In this document: positions 45,843 to 56,062 of the stretch, piece after piece
Layout: every line of letters starts with the position of its first letter
How positions within the stretch are numbered: position 1 is the first letter of the stretch
From: CAVTWD01 sp963738325
GTDB taxonomy: Bacteria > Actinomycetota > Acidimicrobiia > Acidimicrobiales > Ilumatobacteraceae
DNA length: 64,000 bases
Direction of reading: 5' to 3'
NCBI GenBank assembly: GCA_963738325.1
Contig: CAVTWD010000001.1
Location: forward strand, 496,001-560,000
Translations under genes and position numbers: made by a program
The notes under the pieces: generated by a model
Seen by the model: the letters and a program-made list of their open reading frames with translations, nothing else
Database searches by the model: none
Told to the model about the DNA's origin: nothing

Positions 45843-46755
45843 ATGGGGCAGGTGGAGCTCGTCGCTCGCAACGGCGCGACCTCGGATCGCTCGGCCAGTG
45901 GCTCTTTGCGGACCGACGCCGACCAGCGCCGCCTGGCCGAGCTGGCCCGGGCCGAGAACTTCCCCGTCGCCTCGCGCCTGCTGCCGCGCGCCCAGCGCGA
46001 GCACCTCATGGCGCTGTACGGCTTCGCGCGGCTGACCGACGACATCGGCGACGAGGGGGTTGCCGAGCCGCTCGCCCTCCTCGACGAGATCGAGCGCGAG
46101 CTCGACCTCGCCTTCGCGGGACGAGCGCGCCATCCCGTGTTCGTGCGGCTGCAGCACGCCATCGAGGCCCGCCAGTTGCCCCGCCAGCCCTTTCTCGACC
46201 TGATCGAAGCCAACCGGCAGGATCAGCACGTCACCCGCTACGAGAGCTGGGACGCGCTGGTCGGCTACTGCCGGCTCTCGGCCAACCCGGTGGGTCGCCT
46301 GGTGCTCGGCGTCTTCGGCCTCGCCACGGAGGACCGCATCCACTGGTCGGACCAGGTCTGCACCGCCCTGCAGGTGGTCGAGCACCTGCAGGACGTGCGC
46401 CAGGACGCGGAACGCGGCCGCGGTCTACTTGCCGGCCGACGTGCTCGCCGCCCACGGCGCCACGATCGCCGATCTCACCACCGGCCCGGCGCGGCCCGCC
46501 CTCCGGGGCGCGGTGGCCGAGATGGTGGGGCGCGCCCGCCCGCTACTCGCCGCCGCCCGCCCCCTCACCGCCAGCCTCCATGGCCGGCCTCGGCTAGCGG
46601 TCGCCGGATTCGCCGCCGGTGGCTGGGCCGCGCTCGACGCCCTCGAAGGCCACGGCTACGACGTGACGTCGCAGACGCTGCGCCCGGCGCGCCATCGCCT
46701 CCTGCTGCGCTGGCTCGGCGGGCTCCGGGCCCGGCCGATCGAGGGTCCGTCATGA
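45843..46755 (+). CDS. hpnC: Hydroxysqualene synthase HpnC (frameshifted)
   Basis: About 304 aa trans-isoprenyl diphosphate synthase-fold enzyme; with HpnD and HpnE it makes squalene from two farnesyl diphosphates. N-terminal ENFPVASRLLPRAQREHLMA and LYGFARLTDDIGDEG (first Asp-rich region), then ESWDALVGYCRLSANPVG and QVVEHLQDVRQDAERG. One surplus G at 46422-46423 breaks the frame; without it the text continues RVYLPADVLAAHG. ATG 45843; stop overlaps hpnD (ATGA). Confidence 0.9.
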
Positions 46756-47602
46756 CCATCGACGAGGCCTACCGCGGTGCTGGGAGATCACGTCCAGCGA
46801 GGCCAAGAACTTCGCCTACGGGATCCGCCTGTTGCCTCCGCCCAAGCGCAAGGCGATGGCGGCGCTCTACGCGCTGGCGCGCCGCATCGACGACGTGGGC
46901 GACGGGGACGACCCGGCGCCGGTCAAGGTGGAGAAGCTCGACGCCATCCGAGCCGACCTGGCCACACTCCACTCGGACGCGCGCGCCGTGTCCCACGATC
47001 CCGTCTACGCCGCGCTGGCCCACGCGTCCACCCGGTACCCCATCCCGATGGAAGCCTTCGACGAGCTGATCGACGGCTGCCAGCAGGACAGCCTCGGCGC
47101 CGTCTACCGGACGATGGACGACGTCGTGCGCTACTGCCGCCGCGTCGCTGGCACCATCGGTCGGCTCTCGCTCGGGGTGTTCGGCGCCCGCGACATGGGC
47201 GCGGCGCGCCCACTGGCCGATGACCTCGGCGTCGCCCTCCAGCTCACGAACATCCTGCGCGACGTGGCCGAGGACCGCACCATGGGCCGCGTCTACCTGC
47301 CGGCCGAGGATCTGGCCGAGTTCGGGTGCGAACCCGACGCGGCCGGGCCCCGGGACGCCATGGGCCGCCTGGTCGCCTTCGAATGCGCCCGCGCCCGGTT
47401 GTGGTACGAGAGGGGGCTGCCACTGCTCGACCTCTTGGACCGCCGCAGCCGCGCCTGCACCGCGGCCATGGCCGGCATCTACCGGCGGGTGCTGGGCCGC
47501 ATCGAACGCGAACCCACCGTCGTGCTCGACGAGCGGGTGTCCCTCCCCACCTCGGAGAAAGCGTGGGTGGCGGCGAGAGCCATCACGGTCGGGGCGCCAT
47601 GA
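46752..47602 (+). CDS. hpnD: Presqualene diphosphate synthase HpnD (frameshifted)
   Basis: About 284 aa. Condenses farnesyl diphosphate to presqualene diphosphate. The N-terminus MTIDEAYRG is followed, after a break near 46781-46784, by EITSSEAKNFAYGIRLLP, then ALARRIDDVGDGDDP (first Asp-rich motif), VVRYCRRVAGTIGRLSLGVF and LTNILRDVAEDRTMGRVYLP (second motif). ATG 46752 overlaps the hpnC stop; stop overlaps hpnE (ATGA). Confidence 0.92.
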
Positions 47603-48948
47603 CCGGCGCACGCGTCGTCGTCGTCGGGGGCGGCCTGGCCGGGCTCACCGCCGCCCTCGACCTGGCCGACGCCGGGCTGGCCGTGACCCTGCTCGAGAGC
47701 CGCCCCCGCCTCGGAGGGGCGACATGGTCGTTCGAGCACCACGGCCTCTGGTTCGACAACGGCCAACACGTCTTCCTCCGCTGCTGCCGCGCGTACCAGC
47801 AGTTCCTCACCCGCATCGGTGCCAGCTCAGACGTCAAGCTGCAGGACCGGCTGTCGCTGCCGGTCGTCGCCCCTGGAGGCCGCACGGCCTGGCTGCGGCG
47901 CAATGACCTGCCCGCTCCGCTCCACCTGGCCGGCAGCCTGCTGCGCTATGCCCACCTCCCCCTGCGTGATCGTCTCGGGCTGGGGAGGGCGGCCCTCGGC
48001 CTCCGCCGGCTCCACTTGGGCGACGCCGCCCTCGACCGCAGCACCTTCGGCCGCTTCCTGGCCGAGCGGGGTCAACGGCCAGCCGCGGTCGACGCGCTCT
48101 GGGATCTCATCTGCATCCCGACCGTCAACCTCCCCGCCGCGGAGGCGTCGCTGACCCTGGCGGCCACGGTGTTCCAGATCGGGCTCCTCACCGATCGCGC
48201 CGCGGGCGACATCGGCTGGTCCCGGGTGCCCCTGGCCCGGCTCCACGCGGATCCGGCCCGGCGGGCGCTCGAACAGGCTGGCGTCGAGATCCGCACCCAC
48301 GCCCGCGTCCGGGGCCTCGATCCGGCCAATGGCGAGCTCACCGTGCGTCTCGACGGGGCGGCCCTGCCGGCGGCGGCCGTCGTGCTCGCCGTCCCGCATG
48401 AGCCGGCCGCCGAGCTGGTGCCCTCGGAGGTCCAGGGGGCGCAGCGGTGGCCCGAGCTCGGGACGTCGCCCATCGTCAACGTCCATCTCGTCTACGACCG
48501 CAAGGTGATGCCCCACGAGGTCGTCGCCGGGGTCGGCACGCCGGTGCAGTTCGTCTTCGACCGGACGGACACGGCCGCGCTTTCCGAGGGCCAATGCCTC
48601 GGGATCTCGTTGTCGGCCGCCGACCAGTGGCTGGCCGCGCCGAGCCGCGAGCTCGTCGCCATGGTCGAGCGCGAGCTCGTGCGTCTCTTCCCCGCCGCGG
48701 GCGGCGCCACGCGTCTCGAAGCGCTGGTGACCAGGGAGCCGGCGGCCACCTTCCGGGGTGCCCCGGGAACGGCCTCGCTGCGCCCCGGGCCGCGCACCGC
48801 GGTGCCTGGCCTCTACCTCGCCGGGGCGTGGACCGACACGGGGTGGCCGGCCACCATGGAAGGCGCGGTCCGCAGCGGCTCGGCCGCCGCCCGAGCCGTG
48901 ATCGCCGACCGCTCGCGGCTCACCACGCCGACGGAGGTGCTGGCGTGA
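47599..48948 (+). CDS. hpnE: Squalene-associated FAD-dependent desaturase HpnE
   Basis: 449 aa FAD amine-oxidase-fold oxidoreductase that reduces hydroxysqualene to squalene. FAD motif VVVVGGGLAGLTAALDL near residue 6; HGLWFDNGQHVFLRCC; DLICIPTVNLPAAEASL; SPIVNVHLVYDRKVMP; and C-terminal VPGLYLAGAWTDTGWPATME. Intact. ATG 47599 overlaps the hpnD stop; its own stop overlaps the prenyltransferase start (GTGA). Confidence 0.93.
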   Translation: MTGARVVVVGGGLAGLTAALDLADAGLAVTLLESRPRLGGATWSFEHHGLWFDNGQHVFLRCCRAYQQFLTRIGASSDVKLQDRLSLPVVAPGGRTAWLRRNDLPAPLHLAGSLLRYAHLPLRDRLGLGRAALGLRRLHLGDAALDRSTFGRFLAERGQRPAAVDALWDLICIPTVNLPAAEASLTLAATVFQIGLLTDRAAGDIGWSRVPLARLHADPARRALEQAGVEIRTHARVRGLDPANGELTVRLDGAALPAAAVVLAVPHEPAAELVPSEVQGAQRWPELGTSPIVNVHLVYDRKVMPHEVVAGVGTPVQFVFDRTDTAALSEGQCLGISLSAADQWLAAPSRELVAMVERELVRLFPAAGGATRLEALVTREPAATFRGAPGTASLRPGPRTAVPGLYLAGAWTDTGWPATMEGAVRSGSAAARAVIADRSRLTTPTEVLA

Positions 48949-49955
48949 TCGACACCGCCCCGGCCGTGCTCGACCGCACGCGCCACCTCGTGGAGCCGGC
49001 GCTCATGGCGGCCGTGGCGCGGTTGCATCCCGAGCTTCGCCGCCCGGCCGAGTACCACTTCGGCTGGGTCGACGCCGAGGGGACCCCGACGTCCGGCGGG
49101 GGCAAGGGCGTCCGGCCCGCCCTCGCCGTCCTGTCCGCCGAAGCCGTCGGGGCGGCCGCCGAGGTGGCCGTGCCCGGTGCCGTGGCCATGGAGCTCGTCC
49201 ACAACTTCTCACTGATCCACGACGACATCATGGACGGCGACCGCGAGCGCCGGCACCGCCCCACGGTGTGGGCGGTCTTCGGCATCGGGCAGGCCGTCAT
49301 CGTCGGCGACGCGCTCCACACCCTCGCCCATGAGCTGCTGCTCGACCCGGCGGTCGCGGGTCGCAGCGAGGCGGCGGCGCAGCTGGCCGAGGCGGTGGGC
49401 ACCATGATCGGCGGGCAGGCCGACGACATGGCCTTCGAGAGCCGTGATGGGGTGGAGCTCGACGCCTGCCTGCGCATGGCCGCGGCCAAGACGGGCGCGC
49501 TGTTGGCGTGCTCCTCGTCGATCGGCGCGGTGCTGGCCGGCGCGGCCGCCCACGACGTCGGGGCCCTGCGCCGCTTCGGTGACCACCTCGGCCTCGCCTT
49601 CCAGGCGGTGGACGACCTCTTGGGGATCTGGGGCGCGACCGAGGTGACCGGCAAGCCGGTGGGATCCGATCTCGCCTCCAAGAAGAAGACGATCCCGGTG
49701 GCCATCGCCATGCGTGATGACCTCGAAGCGGCCGAGGCGTTGCGGGCCCTGTTCCGCCAAGTCCGGCTGGACCCGGCCGACGTCGCCCGGGCGACGCACT
49801 TGCTCGAGCAGGCGGGCGCACGCGAGGCGACCGATGCCCTCGCTCATGCCGAGCTGCGGGCGGCGGAGCACGCCCTCGGCGAGGTCGCCCTCGTCCCGGC
49901 GGCCAGGGCGGAGCTGATGGCACTGGCTCACTATGTCTGCGAGCGGCAGCGGTGA
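48945..49955 (+). CDS. Polyprenyl (farnesyl/geranylgeranyl) diphosphate synthase
   Basis: 336 aa all-helical prenyltransferase. First Asp-rich motif LIHDDIMDGDRERRHRPTVW (DDxxD), second FQAVDDLLGIWG (DDxxG variant), and SDLASKKKTIPVAIA. In hopanoid operons this gene provides farnesyl diphosphate, but residues before the first Asp-rich motif (MELVHNFSL) could allow longer products. GTG 48945 overlaps hpnE; stop overlaps shc. Confidence 0.92.
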   Translation: MIDTAPAVLDRTRHLVEPALMAAVARLHPELRRPAEYHFGWVDAEGTPTSGGGKGVRPALAVLSAEAVGAAAEVAVPGAVAMELVHNFSLIHDDIMDGDRERRHRPTVWAVFGIGQAVIVGDALHTLAHELLLDPAVAGRSEAAAQLAEAVGTMIGGQADDMAFESRDGVELDACLRMAAAKTGALLACSSSIGAVLAGAAAHDVGALRRFGDHLGLAFQAVDDLLGIWGATEVTGKPVGSDLASKKKTIPVAIAMRDDLEAAEALRALFRQVRLDPADVARATHLLEQAGAREATDALAHAELRAAEHALGEVALVPAARAELMALAHYVCERQR

Positions 49956-51877
49956 CCGAGCGCGTCGAGCCCATACGCGGCGCGGCCGCCTTTGCGCGCC
50001 CCGCTCCGGTAGGCCCTGAAGCCAGGGCAAGGGAGGCCGCGAGCCGCGCCACCGCCGCGTTGCTCCGCATGCAGGACGCGGCGGGCTGGTGGAAGGGCGA
50101 GTTGCAGGCCAACGTCTCCATCGAGGCGGAGGACCTGATGCTGCGCCACTACCTCGGCATCAGCACGCCGGCGGTGCGAGCGCGCACCGCCATCTGGATC
50201 CGGAGCCAGCAACGCGATGACGGCACGTGGGCGAACTTCGCCGGGGGCCCCGGCGACCTGTCCACCACGGCGGAGGCGTACGTGGCGTTGCGCCTCGCCG
50301 ACGACCCGACCGACGCCGCCCACATGCAGAAGGCGGCCGCCTTCGTCCGCGAGGCCGGGGGCGTCGAGCGGTCGCGTGTCTTCACCCGCTTCTGGTTGGC
50401 GATGGGCGGGGCGTGGTCGTGGGACGAGCTCCCGGCGCTGCCGCCCGAGGTGGTGCTGCTGCCCTCGTGGTTCCCGCTCAACATCTACGACTTCGCCTGC
50501 TGGGCCCGCCAGACGATCGTGGCGCTCACGGTGGTGGCGGCCCACCGGCCGTGCTGGCCGCTCGGCATCGACGTCGACGAGCTGTTCACCGGGGCACCTC
50601 CTCCGCCTCGTCACTCTGGCCGCACCATCGAGGGGCGCTTCGAGCGGCTCGACCAGGTGCTCCGGCGCTACGAGCGCCGACCGATCCGATGGCTGCGGCG
50701 GCGCGCCCTCGCGCGGGCCGTCCGCTGGATCATCGAGCGTCAGGAGGCCGACGGCTCGTGGGGCGGCATCCAGCCGCCGTGGGTCTACTCGATCCTCGCC
50801 ATGCGCCTCTCGGGCCTCGCCCTCGACCATCCGGCGGTCCGGGCGGCCCTCGACGGCCTCGACCGGTTCACGATCGACGACGAGCTCGGGCGGCGGGTCG
50901 AGTGCTGCCAGTCGCCGGTGTGGGACACGGCCCTCGCCCTGATCGGGCTCGCCGACGCGGGGCTGGCCCCCGGCCACCCGGCCATGGCCGCCGCCACCGA
51001 CTGGGTGATCCGCGAGGAGATCCGGGTGCGCGGCGACTGGGCCGTGCGGCGCCCGAGCGTGGAACCGGGTGGGTGGGCCTTCGAGTTCGAGAACGACAAC
51101 TACCCGGACACAGACGACACCGCCATCGTGGGGCTCGCACTGCAGCGAGTCTCTCCCTCCGCCTCGGTAGAGGGCGCCCTCGGTCGCGCCGTCCGCTGGC
51201 TGGCCGGCATGGAGTGCAAGGGCGGGGGCTGGGGTGCCTTCGACGCCGACAACACCCGCGATCTCTGCCGCCGCCTGCCCTTCTGCGACTTCGGCGAGGT
51301 GATCGACCCGCCGTCGGCAGACGTCACCGCCCATGTGCTCGAGTTCCTGGCGGCTGCGCCTGGTGTCGCGCCCGACCTCGTCCGTCGTTCCCGTTCGTGG
51401 CTGCTGGCCGAGCAGGAGCCTGACGGGGCGTGGTTCGGGCGGTGGGGCGCCAACTTCGTGTACGGCACCGGCGCCGCCGTCCCGGCGCTGCTCCAGTCGG
51501 GCTCGCGCCCGGAGGACCGGCCCATCCGCGAAGCGGTCGGGTGGCTGCTCCGCCACCAGAATCCCGACGGCGGATGGGGCGAGGACCTCCGCTCGTACCG
51601 AGACGACCATTGGCGGGGCCGGGGCGAATCGACCGCGTCGCAGACGGCGTGGGCGCTGCTCGCCCTCGTGGCCGCGGGCGAGCTCGGCGAGGCGACCGGC
51701 CGGGGCGTCCAGTGGCTCGCCGACACGCAGCAGCCCGACGGCACGTGGGCCGAGCCACTGTTCACGGGGGTCGGCTTCCCAGGTGACTTCTACCTCAACT
51801 ACCACCTCTACCGGCAGGTGTTCCCGCTCTCTGCCCTCGGGCGGTACCTCAGGGCCACAGGAGGACGCGATGGGTGA
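49952..51877 (+). CDS. shc: Squalene-hopene cyclase
   Basis: 641 aa monotopic membrane enzyme that cyclises squalene to hopene/hopanol. The catalytic DTDDTA sits in NYPDTDDTAIVGLALQR. QW repeats include DGSWGGIQPPW, GGGWGAFDADN, DGAWFGRWGAN, GGWGEDLRSY and DGTWAEPLFTG. Intact, close to the usual 630-650 aa. GTG 49952 overlaps the prenyltransferase stop; its stop overlaps hpnG by eight bases. Confidence 0.96.
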   Translation: MTERVEPIRGAAAFARPAPVGPEARAREAASRATAALLRMQDAAGWWKGELQANVSIEAEDLMLRHYLGISTPAVRARTAIWIRSQQRDDGTWANFAGGPGDLSTTAEAYVALRLADDPTDAAHMQKAAAFVREAGGVERSRVFTRFWLAMGGAWSWDELPALPPEVVLLPSWFPLNIYDFACWARQTIVALTVVAAHRPCWPLGIDVDELFTGAPPPPRHSGRTIEGRFERLDQVLRRYERRPIRWLRRRALARAVRWIIERQEADGSWGGIQPPWVYSILAMRLSGLALDHPAVRAALDGLDRFTIDDELGRRVECCQSPVWDTALALIGLADAGLAPGHPAMAAATDWVIREEIRVRGDWAVRRPSVEPGGWAFEFENDNYPDTDDTAIVGLALQRVSPSASVEGALGRAVRWLAGMECKGGGWGAFDADNTRDLCRRLPFCDFGEVIDPPSADVTAHVLEFLAAAPGVAPDLVRRSRSWLLAEQEPDGAWFGRWGANFVYGTGAAVPALLQSGSRPEDRPIREAVGWLLRHQNPDGGWGEDLRSYRDDHWRGRGESTASQTAWALLALVAAGELGEATGRGVQWLADTQQPDGTWAEPLFTGVGFPGDFYLNYHLYRQVFPLSALGRYLRATGGRDG

Positions 51878-52465
51878 ACTTCTCATTCTCACCCCGATGC
51901 GCGTGGAGGGACTCGCCGTGCGCCGGGGCGTCTCCACGGCGAAGGTGAGCGTCACCGGGCTCGGCCCGGCCAAGAGCCGGCGAGCCGCGGGACGGCTGCG
52001 CCTCGTCGGGCACCCCTCGGCAGCCCTCGCCGTGGCCGGCTTCTGCGGCGGCCTCGACGATCGGCTGCGCCCCGGTGACCTCGTGGTGGCCAGCGAGGTG
52101 CGCGGGCCCGACGGTCGGGTGCGCGAGCTGCCCACGTGGCGGCTCCTCACCGACGAGTTGCGTCGAGCCGGCCTGCCGGTCGTCCCCGGCCCGATCCACA
52201 CCGCGGCCCAGCTCGTGCGGGGCGTCGACCGCCGCCGCCTGAACGGCTCGGGATCGGTCGCGGTCGACATGGAGTCGTCGTGGCTCCTCGACCGCGTCGC
52301 CGTGAGCCATCCGAGTGCCGTCGTACGCGCCGTGGTCGACACCCCCGACCAGGAGCTGTACTCGCTCCGCCTGCCTCGTGCCGCGTTGCGGGCGGCCCGG
52401 CACCTGCGGGCCGCCATCCCTGTGCTCGAGCGGTGGGCGGCGGCGACACGCCCGCGCGAAGGTGA
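51870..52465 (+). CDS. hpnG: Hopanoid-associated phosphorylase HpnG (frameshifted near 3' end)
   Basis: About 198 aa nucleoside-phosphorylase-fold protein that removes adenine from adenosylhopane. LLILTPMRVEGLAVRRG, VSVTGLGPAKSRRAAG, VAGFCGGLDDRLRPGDLVVA and SVAVDMESSWLLDRVA (catalytic MES). The frame runs on past IspH's start unless one base is missing near 52440-52446; then the end becomes GDTPARR and the stop at 52463 overlaps the ispH GTG, as in all other junctions. AGGAGG precedes ATG 51870. Confidence 0.85.
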
Positions 52466-53376
52466 TCCTGGCCTCGCCGCGAGGCTTCTGCGCGGGCGTC
52501 GAACGGGCCATCGAAGTGGTCGAGCGGGCGCTCGATCGCTTCGGTCCGCCGGTCTACGTGCGCCGCCAGATCATCCACAACCGTCACGTCGTCGCCGGGT
52601 TGGCCGATCGCGGCGCGGTGTTCGTCGAGGAGCTCGACGAGGTGCCCGACGGCAGCCACGTGGTCTTCGCCGCTCATGGGGTGAGCCCCGCGGTCCGCGA
52701 GGATGCGGCGCGCCGGAGGTTGGCCACCGTCGACGCCACCTGCCCCCTCGTGGCCAAGGTCCACAACGAGGTCCGGCGCTTCGCGGCGCGAGGCTTCGAC
52801 GTGCTCGTGATCGGGCACGCCGACCACGAGGAAGTGCAGGGAACGATGGGGGAGGCCCCCGACGCGATCACCCTCGTCGAGGACGTCGAGGCCGCGCTCA
52901 CAGTGCCGGTCCGCGACCCCGAGCGCGTCGCCTACGTGACCCAGACGACCTTGGCCGTCGACGAAGTGGCCGATGTCGTCGCCACGTTGCGAGGAAGGTT
53001 CCCGTCGTTGGAGGCCCCGCCTCGCGAGGACATCTGCTATGCCACGCAGAACCGCCAGGATGCCGCCCGGGCCCTGGCCGAGGAGTGCGATGTGGTGCTC
53101 GTCGTCGGGTCCCGCAACTCGTCCAACTCGAACCGCTTGGTCGAGGTGGTCCGCCGCGCCGGGTGCGCGGCCCACCTGCTCGACGACGACGACGGTCTGC
53201 GCCTGGAGTGGGTGGCGGGAGCGGGGACTGTTGGGGTGACCGCCGGTGCCTCCGCCCCCGAGTCCATGGTCAACCGGGTGGTGCGGGCGCTCGGCGCGCT
53301 TGGCCCGGTCGACGTCGTCGAACGCAGCCACACGGTCGAGGACATCACCTTCGCCCTGCCCAGTGAGGTGCGCTGA
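52462..53376 (+). CDS. ispH: 4-hydroxy-3-methylbut-2-enyl diphosphate reductase IspH
   Basis: 304 aa [4Fe-4S] enzyme, the last step of the MEP isoprenoid pathway. ILASPRGFCAGVERAIEVV (first Cys), FAAHGVSPAVREDA, VDATCPLVAKVHNEV (second Cys), EEVQGTMGEAPDAI, CYATQNRQDAARAL (third Cys) and VVGSRNSSNSNRLVE with TAGASAPESMVNR. GTG 52462 overlaps the hpnG stop; TGATG joins it to hpnH. Placing ispH inside the operon couples isoprenoid supply to hopanoid synthesis. Confidence 0.94.
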   Translation: MILASPRGFCAGVERAIEVVERALDRFGPPVYVRRQIIHNRHVVAGLADRGAVFVEELDEVPDGSHVVFAAHGVSPAVREDAARRRLATVDATCPLVAKVHNEVRRFAARGFDVLVIGHADHEEVQGTMGEAPDAITLVEDVEAALTVPVRDPERVAYVTQTTLAVDEVADVVATLRGRFPSLEAPPREDICYATQNRQDAARALAEECDVVLVVGSRNSSNSNRLVEVVRRAGCAAHLLDDDDGLRLEWVAGAGTVGVTAGASAPESMVNRVVRALGALGPVDVVERSHTVEDITFALPSEVR

Positions 53377-54380
53377 TGAGCGTTCCCGTGCGTCAGCAAC
53401 TCCGCGTCGGTTGGTACGTGATGAAGAATCGCTTGGCGCGGCGCGAGAAGTATCCGCTCGTCGTCGAGCTCGAGCCGCTCTTCGCCTGCAACCTCGCCTG
53501 CCCGGGCTGCGGGAAGATCCAGCACCCCACCGACATCCTCCGCCGCCGCCTGTCCGTCGGCCAAGCCGTCGGGGCCGTCGAGGAATGCGGCGCCCCCGTG
53601 GTGTCGATCGCGGGCGGTGAGCCGCTCCTGCATCCGGACATCGGGGAGATGGTCCGCGAATTGCTGGCCCGTAAGCGGTTCGTGTACCTCTGCACGAACG
53701 GGGTGCTCCTGCGCCGCCGATTCGACCTGTTCGAGCCGTCCCCGTACTTCGCCTTCACCTTGCACGTCGACGGCCTCCGCGATCGTCACGACGCCGCCGT
53801 CGACCGGGCCGGCGTGTTCGACGAGGTCGTGGACGTCATCAAGGAGGCCAAGCGCCGCGGCTTCCGCGTCACCACCAACTCGACGTTCTTCACCACCGAC
53901 AGCCCCGAGGCGGTGCAGACGGTCCTCGACTTCCTGAACGACGAGCTGGAGGTGGACGGGATGATGCTCTCGCCCGCCTACGCCTACGAGAAGGCGCCAG
54001 ACCAAGAGCACTTCCTCGGCGTGGAGGCCACCCGCCGGCTGTTCCAGGCCGCCTTCGCCGGTGGCGGCCGCCGCCGCTGGCGCCTGAACCACACGCCTCT
54101 GTACTTGGACTTCCTCGAGGGAAAGGTCGACTACCAGTGCACGGCCTGGGGCATCCCGAGCTATTCGGTCTTCGGCTGGCAACGCCCGTGCTACCTGATG
54201 GCCGACGGCTACGCCTCCACCTATGCCGAGTTGGTGGCAGAGACGGACTGGGAGCGCTACGGCCGGGGGCGGGATCCCCGCTGCGCCAACTGCATGTCGC
54301 ACTGCGGCTACGAGCCGACAGCCGTGGTCGCCACGACTGAGTCGTTGCGAGAGGGGCTGCGGGCGCTGCGGTTCACCTGA
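53376..54380 (+). CDS. hpnH: Adenosyl-hopene transferase HpnH (radical SAM)
   Basis: 334 aa radical SAM enzyme that adds the 5'-deoxyadenosyl group to hopene, giving adenosylhopane. Radical SAM cluster CNLACPGCGKIQHP, VVSIAGGEPLLHPD, TNGVLLRR and a C-terminal Cys-rich end DPRCANCMSHCGYEPTAV. Intact. ATG 53376 overlaps the ispH stop (TGATG). Last gene of the operon; a 154-bp gap follows. Confidence 0.95.
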   Translation: MSVPVRQQLRVGWYVMKNRLARREKYPLVVELEPLFACNLACPGCGKIQHPTDILRRRLSVGQAVGAVEECGAPVVSIAGGEPLLHPDIGEMVRELLARKRFVYLCTNGVLLRRRFDLFEPSPYFAFTLHVDGLRDRHDAAVDRAGVFDEVVDVIKEAKRRGFRVTTNSTFFTTDSPEAVQTVLDFLNDELEVDGMMLSPAYAYEKAPDQEHFLGVEATRRLFQAAFAGGGRRRWRLNHTPLYLDFLEGKVDYQCTAWGIPSYSVFGWQRPCYLMADGYASTYAELVAETDWERYGRGRDPRCANCMSHCGYEPTAVVATTESLREGLRALRFT

Positions 54381-54534
54381 CGCAGTATTCGCGGCCAGGG
54401 CGGCCACGTTTCCTGAGAGCTCGCGGAGTGTGACAGGCGTCGTTGATGTTCCTCTCACGCCTCGCTCAGGGCACCCTTACCTCGTCGCCTTTCACTTCCC
54501 GGTGATCGCTGCGACGATGTGAAGGACTGCCACG

Positions 54535-55889
54535 ATGGATGACAACGAGGACGTGACCGAATCGCAGGCCGGCTGGGCCGACCCCGCGAGAGGACCTGGG
54601 AGGCGCCGGCGAAGGCCGGTCCGGCTGGCTCGGCTGGTCCGGCTGGCTCGGCCGGTGCGGCTGGCTCGGCCGGTGCGGCGGCTTGGTCCGCCTCGTCGCT
54701 GCCGCCCCCGCAGTGGTCGCCGCCGGGTGCGGGGTTGCCGCCCGTTGCCGGCTCGCCGCCTCCCCCGTGGCCGGGCCCGGGAGAGGGGGGAACGCCCCCA
54801 TCTCGACGGTCGTCGCGCCGGCGCCTCGTCGCCGCCATCGTCGCCGCGGCGGCCTTGGCGGCCACTGTCGGCGTCGCGCTGGCGGGGCGGGACAGCTCCT
54901 CGTCGTCGGGCTCCTTCGTGCCTCCTGCTACCGACGGCTCGGTCAACCAACAGTCGGCCGCCACGAACAAGCTCGACATCGGGGTCGTCGACATCGACAC
55001 CCGTCTCGGCTTCGACAACGCCCGCGCTGCTGGGACCGGCATCGTGCTCACCTCCTCCGGTGAGGTGCTCACCAACGACCACGTGATCAGCGGGGCGACG
55101 AGCATCAAGGTCACCGTCGTGACGACGGGTCGCACCTACACGGCAACGGTCCTCGGCAGCGACGCCACCGACGACATCGCCCTGCTCCAGTTGAAGGACG
55201 CGTCCGGGCTGCAAGCCGCCACTCTGGGTGACTCATCGACCGTCGCTGTCGGTGACTCGGTCACCGCGGTCGGCAATGCGGGCGGGGTGGGTGGTATCCC
55301 GAGCGTGGTTACCGGCACCGTCACCGCGCTCGACCAGTCCATCACGGTGAGTGACGAGAACGGGGGCCGTGCCGAGGACCTGAGCGGCCTCATCGAGACG
55401 AACGCCGCCCTCCAACCCGGTGATTCGGGCGGCCCGCTCTATGACGCCTCGGGCAAGGTCATCGGGATCGACACCGCGGCCTCCGGCGGGCGCCGGTTCC
55501 GGGTGACGGGGCGCGACAGCTTCGCCATCGCCATCAACAACGCCAACGCCATCCGTAAGCAGATCGAGGCGGGGCAAGGCAGCGACAAGGTGCAGATCGG
55601 CCAGCTCGGCTTCCTCGGCGTCGAGATCTCCGGCTCGGCCTCCGACGGCTCATCGGGCGGCGGGGTTCCCGTCAGCTCGGTGATCTCCGGAACACCAGCG
55701 GAGAAGATCGGGCTGGCGGCGGGGGACCTCATCACCGCGGTGGACGGCAAGAGCGTCGATTCCGAGCAGGCCCTCACGGCCGCGCTCCACGGCCATCACC
55801 CCGGTGACAAGGTCAAGGTCACCTGGACGGACAGCTCGGGCCAGGAGCACTCGGCCACCGCCACCCTTGCCGAGGGCCCCGCCAGCTGA
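54535..55889 (+). CDS. HtrA/DegP-like serine protease with PDZ domain (frameshifted N-terminus)
   Basis: About 451 aa. A Gly/Ala/Ser/Pro-rich cytoplasmic stretch (PAGSAGPAGSAGAAGSAGAA, encoded by an imperfect tandem repeat at 54615-54675) precedes a membrane helix (LVAAIVAAAALAATVGVALA) and a trypsin-like domain: His in LTNDHVISGA, Asp in ATDDIALLQL, Ser in LQPGDSGGPLYDA. A C-terminal PDZ includes GFLGVEISG and AGDLITAVDGKSV. Start is taken as ATG 54535 (MDDNEDVTESQ) with one base missing near 54582-54590; an intact shorter start is ATG 54735. Envelope quality-control role. Confidence 0.85.
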
Positions 55890-55902
55890 TCGCGCCCCGT
55901 GG

Positions 55903-56028
55903 GGCAACGAATCGGTACCGAATCGGTGCCGCCAACGAATCGGCACCGAATCGGTGCCCGAGCGGCGGCTTCCCCCGACGAATGGGGCGCCAAAACGTGC
56001 GGAAGTCGCACGTTCAGCTGCCCGGTTC
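55903..56028. repeat. Intergenic mosaic repeat, locus D
   Basis: Between convergent htrA and hsp20. Two tandem 28-bp units (55903-55930 and 55931-55958) match the units of locus A with few changes. After 37 bp come hairpin CGTGCGGAAGTCGCACG (55996-56012) and CAGCTGCCCGGTTC (56015-56028), matching loci B and C. It is the only locus with both parts complete. Confidence 0.75.
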
Positions 56029-56062
56029 CTGAAGACGACGGGATGGACGGAGGAGCGGGGGC

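Noticed and set aside
49931..52417. Long minus-strand open frame opposite shc and hpnG
   Set aside because: Shadow of well-recognised genes, with repetitive Arg/Gly/Glu composition.
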